Shown one piece after another: positions 52,005-61,000 of a stretch of 64,000 nt of DNA. Each line of letters starts with the position of its first letter. Position 1 is the stretch's first letter. The stretch spans positions 64,702,899 through 64,766,898 of the forward strand of contig OZ034968.1 of NCBI GenBank assembly GCA_964030785.1. The letters are read 5' to 3'. Both the position numbers and the translations under genes were made by a program. The stretch is from Siderastrea siderea. Lineage: Eukaryota; Cnidaria; Anthozoa; Scleractinia; Rhizangiidae. Under the pieces are notes generated by a model. That model did no database searches, was not told the origin of the DNA, and was given only the letters and a program-made list of their open reading frames with translations.

Positions 52005-55000
52005 TAATGATAATAAAAGTAATAAATAATAATAAATATTTATAGGGCCCAAACTAGCATACGAATTTGATCAACTGTGTCTTACAAACTTTGTTAAAAT
52101 AAACTAACTGATTAAAATTGCGGAAATTATTTGGTCAAATAAAATAGAATGAAAATATTCTATAAATGCAAATTAGAATAAAATTCTAAAATCAGTAAAA
52201 GCGTAAAACTACTCATATACTTTCCTAAATGAAAATGTTTTCAGTTTAGATTTAAAACAAGTAAAATTGTTCTTCCCTCTTATCGCACATGGCAGATTAT
52301 TCCACAGGTCTGGTGCATCAGCAGTAAAAGCTCTGTCACCAGGAGCTTTCTTCATTTTAGTGGACGGTGGTGTTAACAGAAGTTCAAAGTTGGAGCGAAG
52401 ACTATATAGATGGATTGATTCTTAATATGGCTAAGGGTCCTAATACTGTATAGTCCGGTACTTGGTATTTGGTACTTAGTTTAACCCGTGGCCCACCACG
52501 GCTCACTCACGCTGTCTCCAAAGTTTTTCGGCTTTAAGGTGTAATTTATAAAATAATCTGAACTTTACCATAAACTGAACATCTTTAGCGTCTCCTGTTG
52601 TTGCGTTCCTGTAGAAATCCACGTAGGTTTTACCACCCTCTTCCATAGCCCTTATCAGCTTATAGTCTTGCGATGCATCTTTTGACGGGTATGCCGTTGC
52701 AACGCTCCAGTAATCCTGTCATTCAAAAGATTTTACAAGTAAGAAAGATACATGTTTATGCATCAGTCACTGAAAGATTTCAGTAAGCTATCTCAGTGAT
52801 AAGCAATCCAAAGGGTTCCATTTTCTCAGTCTTATCTCCCTAACAGAGCAAGTGGACATGGGTTTGAGATTAAGACATAGCCGGCCTGTGTGCCAAGCTG
52901 GCTAGGCTTGAGGAGACAGCTGACACTTATTTTGAAACAAGAAGACTTCGCCTAAGTTATAAGTCAGCAATAATTTAAAATTTGTCGAGGTGGCACTTAA
53001 GGCACGCAACAAAGATGGAAAATTTCTAATGCGTGTTCTTAAATGCGAATTAAAAAACAGTTCTTAACAAAACAAACGTGCTTAGAACAAAATCCCCCCC
53101 CCCCACCCCTCCAGAAAAGCCTTAAGATCCCGAAAGGTATTCAAGAGAATAGGCAAGTTTGGCTTAAACGTAAAGCAATATGAATGTTTATATACCGACT
53201 GTGTTGAAGAAAATGTTGTTTCTCAATTTTAAATTGCCTGAAATCTATCTAATTTGAAAACCTACTTGGCTGGAATAGTAATACGCCTACAAAGTAGAGT
53301 TACTTCACTTATCAAATGTTTTGAGACTCTTCATAACATCCCTATCCCCCAAGGGACCGACTAAGCCGACTGACTCATTGATGCCGGAAAGTGCATGAAT
53401 AAGCCGCAGGTTAGTCCATCGCCGGTTATCACCAGCTAATTAATGTTTCTTTGTCTGTGGTAGCTTGATGTATGATCTAAATGGAGGTAGGTATTGAGGA
53501 ATGATAGATCATAAGGCACATGACATCAGGTTTGAGTTACTGAAGCCAGGTCGATACTGTATCGCGCCAGTTGAAAGCTAAACCACTTCTCTTTAAGTAA
53601 CTATTAACTAAAAAGACATAGACTTACATGAAGATACTCCGTGCCAGAGGCAACCCCACCAAGTGCTATATCATAGTTTACCATGCCTCTACCACCAGGA
53701 TTTGTGGTAAAAGCGACTGCACACCAGCCAGTGGTTTTGCAAGTCATGTTGAAGATCAACATGTTGTTGCTGTACGCCCATTTCAGCTCAAAATTGTCAC
53801 CGGAATTGACGCTGGCATACTTCAGTGCTATTTAAGAATAGCAAAAGGAAAACAAATATTAACGTTAAGGTACATAATCATCATGCTTTAGTTTGGTAGA
53901 GAAATGAAACTATTATCAATGGGAATATACGTATAACAAGGGAAAAACATTTTCCTCTTAGAGTGACAAAACGCAGGAAGTTCAGCTCAACACTTGACCC
54001 CGACTCACTACCTGCATTTGTGGGTGTTGGAGTAGGCATGCTTGTTGTAGATGTAGATGTAGTTGTTGTTGGTGTCATCATCACGGTAGTCGACGGCTGT
54101 ATTCCAGCGTTTATTGCTTCCTTGATCAGGTTGCGTTTGGTCATAAATACGCCAGTAGTAATGTGTTTCGTCAGACCCGAATTGCCATCAGCAGTGTGGA
54201 GCGCCCACGCAATGTAAACTTCAGTATTGCTCTATTAATTAAGAAAATTAAAAGAGTGACAAAAAAAAAAAACAAAAACAAAAACAAAATCACCAAGATT
54301 GGGAAGTGAGGACTGGTTGTATACGTTAATTAGTGTAGTTATTTTGAGATACTTATCAATTGCAAGTAAAAGGCATTTATGGCCAGCGCAATTGCATGCA
54401 CTCAAGTTGCGAAACAATGTAACAGTGATGAACAAGGGCAGAAAACCGTGATTGATCGTGTTATTTCTCATTAAAGAGTCATGCAAAGCCTCTTTAAAGC
54501 TGGCCTTCAAGTTGGCTTGACACAACGGCAAAGGTGAAGGGCAACTCTTGTTACATTTTGGGCGTTTTGGACAGCCTGCCTGTCCTCTCGCGTACAAAGG
54601 CATAAAAGACGTCTTTCGTCAAATGGTCCGGGATGGAAAAGAATTGCACCTTAAAAGCCTCCTCCAATGAAAACTAATCAACATTATAGAATTTCCACCT
54701 CTAGTGAACTTTTTGGCGTTCACATTCGGTCGCACGACGTCATTTAATTTTTACATCGTGTTAGATTAGATTGTGTTCGGTGTTTTAGCAGGGATTTCGT
54801 TATACTAGAGTTCTTGCTATCAGGGTTCTTTTCCATATATTTTACTGTAACTTTGGTCGGGGACTGTCGTTATTAAAGGTTTTCCGCTACCTGCGGATTT
54901 CAAGGACAGCACTGCTTTTTCGTTTCACTCCCTCTGTCCTCAAAGGTTTTCTTTAAGTTTAGAAATTTGCACTTTACCGTAAATTGAACATCTTTATCGT

Positions 55001-58000
55001 CCCCTGTTGTGGCGCTCCTGTAGAAATGCACATAGGTTTTCCCACCATCTTCCGAAGCCTTTATCAGCTTATAGTCTTGCGATGCATCTTTTGGCGGTGA
55101 TCCCACTCCAACACTCCAGTAATCCTTGGTTGTTCAAAGTATTTTACAAGTAAGAAAGATACAAATTTATGCATCAGTCACTGAGTGATTCCAATTATAG
55201 TTGTCCGGTAGTGATAAGCAATCCAAAAGGTTCCACAAAAACGTGACGAAAAGTTCGACATTTTCTCTCTTCTCTTTAAAAGAGCCAGTGGACCTGTGTA
55301 TGAACGGCCTGCGCCCACAGGGGAGGGAGGGGGGGGGGGGGGAGGGGGCTAGGCTGAGTTACGCCTAAGGGTGGATCTCCACTCTCACGTAAAGTTTATC
55401 TACGTACTGACGTGAATGCGAAAATAAAATTAGAGATGACGTGTGAGCGGCTTGTGTAAACGCAAAAGAGTTGAGCTGTTCAGCTAGTTACGTTTACGTA
55501 AGCCGTTCATACATCGTATCTAATTTTATTTACGTAGAAAAAATTTGACGCGACAGTGGAGATCCACCTGGGTAATCAGCATTATTTCAAATTAGTTCGT
55601 TGACGATGCATTTAAGACACGCGGAAAGGTGGAAAAGGTATGCCAGTCCTATAGGCAGTAAGGCTGGCGAAATAAAATATAAAATTCACCTCGGGCTTGT
55701 CATCTTGTCGTGGTGGTAAGGCTTGTGTGGACAATTGTAAGCTTCAGTTTATTGTTTTATTTATGTTGTGTGTGTCTTAATGATCCGGCGGGGAATTGTC
55801 CCTGGTAGGTTTATCCATGCCGGATTGGTCGAAGGTGAGAGGCCTGACACAGGACAACCCCTAGTCCTCAAAAGAGCGAGTGGACCTTGTAGGTACGAGA
55901 TTAAGACAAAGGGCATGCGCCCACGGGGGTGAGGAGACAGCTGGACACTTAGTTTTAAGTAAAGAGATTACGCTACCCCTAAGGAGTAATCAAATATTAT
56001 TTGAAAATAAAGGAGCACTTAACGTAATATTAAGAAACGTTCAACGAGTTTACTACAAAATCTTCCTCCTCGTGCACCCACCCCCCCAGCTCCTAAAAAA
56101 AAAAAAAAAAAAAAAACTAACAGCACGCCCTGAAGGTATTTCAGTGAAAGGCAGTCCGGTTGACGTAAAACAATCTTAATGTTAACAAACCAACTGCGTT
56201 GAAGGAAATGTTGTTTCTTATTTTTGCGTTGCCTGCAATGTACCCCTTGAAAACTTACTTTGCTGGATAGTAATACGCCTTTAAATTAGGGATACTCTCA
56301 ATCTCTTCATAACCTCCCATTCCCATGATGGACTAACTAAGCCTTCTGACTCACATTGATCTGAATGGAGGTAGGAATTTACGAATACTAGATCTTGATT
56401 CGACACGAGATCAGGCTCGAACTACCGAAGAAAGGTCGATAACGTATCGAACCAGTTGAGAACTAACAACTTTCCTTTAAATAAACATTAGCAAAAACAC
56501 AAACTTACATCAAGATATGGCGTATTGGAGGCGACTCCACCAAGTGCTATATCATAGTTTACCATGCCTCTACCACCAGGATTTGTGGTAAAAGCGACTG
56601 CACACCAGCCAGTGGTTTTGCAAGTCATGTTGAAGATCAACATGTTGTTGCTGTACCCCCATTTCAGCTCAAAATTGTCACCGGAATTGACGCTGGCATA
56701 CTTCAGTGCTATTTAAGAATAGCAAAAGGAAAACAAATATTAACGTTAAGGTACATAATCATCATGCTTTAGTTTGGTAGAGAAATGAAACTATTATCAA
56801 TGGGAATATACGTATAACAAGGGAAAAACATTTTCCTCTTAGAGTGACAAAACGCAGGGAGTTCAGTTCAACACTTGACCCCGATTCACTACCTGCATTT
56901 GTGGGTGTTGGAGTAGGCATGCTTGTTGTAGATGTAGATGTAGTTGTTGTTGGTGTCATCATCACGGTAGTCGACGGCTGTATTCCAGCGTTTATTGCTT
57001 CCTTGATCAGGTTGCGTTTGGTCATAAATACGCCAGTAGTAATGTGTTTCGTCAGACCCGAATTGCCATCAGCAGTGTGGAGCGCCCACGCAATGTAAAC
57101 TTCAGTATTGCTCTATTAATTAAGAAAATTAAAAGGGTCACAAAAAAAAAAAAAACAAAACCAAAAACAAAATCACCAAGATTGGGAAGTGAGGACTGGT
57201 TGTATACGTTAATTAGTGTAGTTATTTTGAGATACTTATCAATTGCAAGTAAAAGGCATTTATGGCCAGCGCAATTGCATGCACTCAAGTTGCGAAACAA
57301 TGTAACAGTGATGAACAAGGGCAGAAAACCGTGATTGATCGTGTTATTTCTCATTAAAGAGTCATGCAAAGCCTCTTTAAAGCTGGCCTTCAAGTTGGCT
57401 TGACACAACGGCAAAGGTGAAGGGCAACTCTTGTTACATTTTGGGCGTTTTGGACAGCCTGCCTGTCCTCTCGCGTACAAAGGCATAAAAGACGTCTTTC
57501 GTCAAATGGTCCGGGATGGAAAAGAATTGCACCTTAAAAGCCTCCTCCAATGAAAACTAATCAACATTATAGAATTTCCACCTCTAGTGAACTTTTTGGC
57601 GTTCACATTCGGTCGCACGACGTCATTTAATTTTTACATCGTGTTAGATTAGATTGTGTTCGGTGTTATAGCAGGGATTTCGTTATACTAGAGTTCTTGC
57701 TATCAGGGTTCTTTTCCATATATTTTACTGTAACTTTGGTCGGGGACTGTCGTTATTAAAGGTTTTCCGCTACCTGCGGATTTCAAGGACAGTACTGCTT
57801 TTTCGTTTCACTCCCTCTGTCCTCAAAGGTTTTCTTTAAGTTTAGAAATTTGCACTTTACCGTAAATTGAACATCTTTATCGTCCCCTGTTGTGGCGCTC
57901 CTGTAGAAATCCACATAGGTTCTCCCACCATCTTCCGAAGCCTTTATCAGCTTATAGTCTTGCGATGCATCTTTTGGCGGTGATCCCACTCCAACACTCC

Positions 58001-61000
58001 AGTAATCCTTGGTTGTTCCAAGTATTTTACAAGTAAGAAAGATACAAATTTATGCATCAGTCACTGAGTGATTCCAATTATAGTTGTCCGGTAGTGATAA
58101 GCAATCCAAAAGGTTCCACAAAAACGTGACGAAAAGTTCGACATTTTCTGTCTTCTCTTTAAAAGAGCCAGTGGACCTGTGTATGAACGGCCTGCGCCCA
58201 CGGGGGAGGGAGGGGGGGGGAGGGGGCTAGGCTGAGTTACGCCTAAGGGTGGATCTCCACTCTCACGTAAAGTTTATCTACGTACTGACGTGAATGCGAA
58301 AATAAAATTAGAGATGACGTGTGAGCGGCTTGTGTAAACGCAAAAGAGTTGAGCTGTTCAGCTTGTTACGTTTACGTAAGCCGTTCATACATCGTATCTA
58401 ATTTTATTTACGTAGAAAAAATTTGACGCGACAGTGGAGATCCACCTGGGTAATCAGCATTATTTCAAATTAGTTCGTTGACGATGCATTTAAGACACGC
58501 GGAAAGGTGGAAAAGGTATTCCAGTCCTATAGGCAGTAAGGCTGGCGAATGTACCCCTTGAAAACTTACTTTGCTGGATAGTAATACGCCTTTAAATTAG
58601 GGATACTCTCAATCTCTTCATAACCTCCCATTCCCATGATGGACTAACTAAGCCTTCTGACTCACATTGATCTGAATGGAGGTAGGAATTTACGAATACT
58701 AGATCTTGATTCGACACGAGATCAGGCTCGAACTACCGAAGAAAGGTCGATAACGTATCGAACCAGTTGAGAACTAACAACTTTCCTTTAAATAAACATT
58801 AGCAAAAACACAAACTTACATCAAGATATGGCGTATTGGAGGCGACTCCACCAAGTGCTATATCATAGTTTACCATGCCTCTACCACCAGGATTTGTGGT
58901 AAAAGCGACTGCACACCAGCCAGTGGTTTTGCAAGTCATGTTGAAGATCAACATGTTGTTGCTGTACCCCCATTTCAGCTCAAAATTGTCACCGGAATTG
59001 ACGCTGGCATACTTCAGTGCTATTTAAGAATAGCAAAAGGAAAACAAATATTAACGTTAAGGTACATAATCATCATGCTTTAGTTTGGTAGAGAAATGAA
59101 ACTATTATCAATGGGAATATACGTATAACAAGGGAAAAACATTTTCCTCTTAGAGTGACAAAACGCAGGGAGTTCAGTTCAACACTTGACCCCGATTCAC
59201 TACCTGCATTTGTGGGTGTTGGAGTAGGCATGCTTGTTGTAGATGTAGATGTAGTTGTTGTTGGTGTCATCATCACGGTAGTCGACGGCTGTATTCCAGC
59301 GTTTATTGCTTCCTTGATCAGGTTGCGTTTGGTCATAAATACGCCAGTAGTAATGTGTTTCGTCAGACCCGAATTGCCATCAGCAGTGTGGAGCGCCCAC
59401 GCAATGTAAACTTCAGTATTGCTCTATTAATTAAGAAAATTAAAAGGGTCACAAAAAAAAAAAAAACAAAACCAAAAACAAAATCACCAAGATTGGGAAG
59501 TGAGGACTGGTTGTATACGTTAATTAGTGTAGTTATTTTGAGATACTTATCAATTGCAAGTAAAAGGCATTTATGGCCAGCGCAATTGCATGCACTCAAG
59601 TTGCGAAACAATGTAACAGTGATGAACAAGGGCAGAAAACCGTGATTGATCGTGTTATTTCTCATTAAAGAGTCATGCAAAGCCTCTTTAAAGCTGGCCT
59701 TCAAGTTGGCTTGACACAACGGCAAAGGTGAAGGGCAACTCTTGTTACATTTTGGGCGTTTTGGACAGCCTGCCTGTCCTCTCGCGTACAAAGGCATAAA
59801 AGACGTCTTTCGTCAAATGGTCCGGGATGGAAAAGAATTGCACCTTAAAAGCCTCCTCCAATGAAAACTAATCAACATTATAGAATTTCCACCTCTAGTG
59901 AACTTTTTGGCGTTCACATTCGGTCGCACGACGTCATTTAATTTTTACATCGTGTTAGATTAGATTGTGTTCGGTGTTATAGCAGGGATTTCGTTATACT
60001 AGAGTTCTTGCTATCAGGGTTCTTTTCCATATATTTTACTGTAACTTTGGTCGGGGACTGTCGTTATTAAAGGTTTTCCGCTACCTGCGGATTTCAAGGA
60101 CAGTACTGCTTTTTCGTTTCACTCCCTCTGTCCTCAAAGGTTTTCTTTAAGTTTAGAAATTTGCACTTTACCGTAAATTGAACATCTTTATCGTCCCCTG
60201 TTGTGGCGCTCCTGTAGAAATCCACATAGGTTCTCCCACCATCTTCCGAAGCCTTTATCAGCTTATAGTCTTGCGATGCATCTTTTGGCGGTGATCCCAC
60301 TCCAACACTCCAGTAATCCTTGGTTGTTCCAAGTATTTTACAAGTAAGAAAGATACAAATTTATGCATCAGTCACTGAGTGATTCCAATTATAGTTGTCC
60401 GGTAGTGATAAGCAATCCAAAAGGTTCCACAAAAACGTGACGAAAAGTTCGACATTTTCTGTCTTCTCTTTAAAAGAGCCAGTGGACCTGTGTATGAACG
60501 GCCTGCGCCCACGGGGGAGGGAGGGGGGGGGAGGGGGCTAGGCTGAGTTACGCCTAAGGGTGGATCTCCACTCTCACGTAAAGTTTATCTACGTACTGAC
60601 GTGAATGCGAAAATAAAATTAGAGATGACGTGTGAGCGGCTTGTGTAAACGCAAAAGAGTTGAGCTGTTCAGCTTGTTACGTTTACGTAAGCCGTTCATA
60701 CATCGTATCTAATTTTATTTACGTAGAAAAAATTTGACGCGACAGTGGAGATCCACCTGGGTAATCAGCATTATTTCAAATTAGTTCGTTGACGATGCAT
60801 TTAAGACACGCGGAAAGGTGGAAAAGGTATTCCAGTCCTATAGGCAGTAAGGCTGGCGAATGTACCCCTTGAAAACTTACTTTGCTGGATAGTAATACGC
60901 CTTTAAATTAGGGATACTCTCAATCTCTTCATAAGCTCCCATTCCCATGATGGACTAACTAAGCCTTCTGACTCATTGATCTGAATGGAGGTAGGAATTT

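Larger units (their letters stand above)
39130..53400. repeat. 7.1-kb tandem two-module duplication
   Basis: The block of about 39.13-46.28 kb repeats at about 46.29-53.4 kb. Matching exons are offset by 7,113-7,162 nt (C 39579/46741, B 41743/48860, A 42806/49921, C 43192/50305). The B pair 45276/52569 is offset 7,293 nt, of which 187 nt is the later fold-back insertion. The extra 60 bp in alternate MITE copies confirms the dimer phase. Confidence 0.8.
56237..60858. repeat. 2,311-bp near-identical tandem repeat
   Basis: Copy 1 is 56237-58547 and copy 2 is 58548-60858. Everything I compared matched, including a 14-A homopolymer and the whole C and B exons. Both copies share a ~570-bp deletion (junction GGCGAATGTACC) relative to modules 10 and 13. 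Identity breaks down past about 60.92 kb. Confidence 0.8.

Noticed and set aside
36568..52020. CRISPR-like arrays from regularly spaced repeats
   Set aside because: The repeats are trinucleotide LINE tails and kilobase-scale module duplications in a eukaryotic genome, not short repeats with unique spacers.
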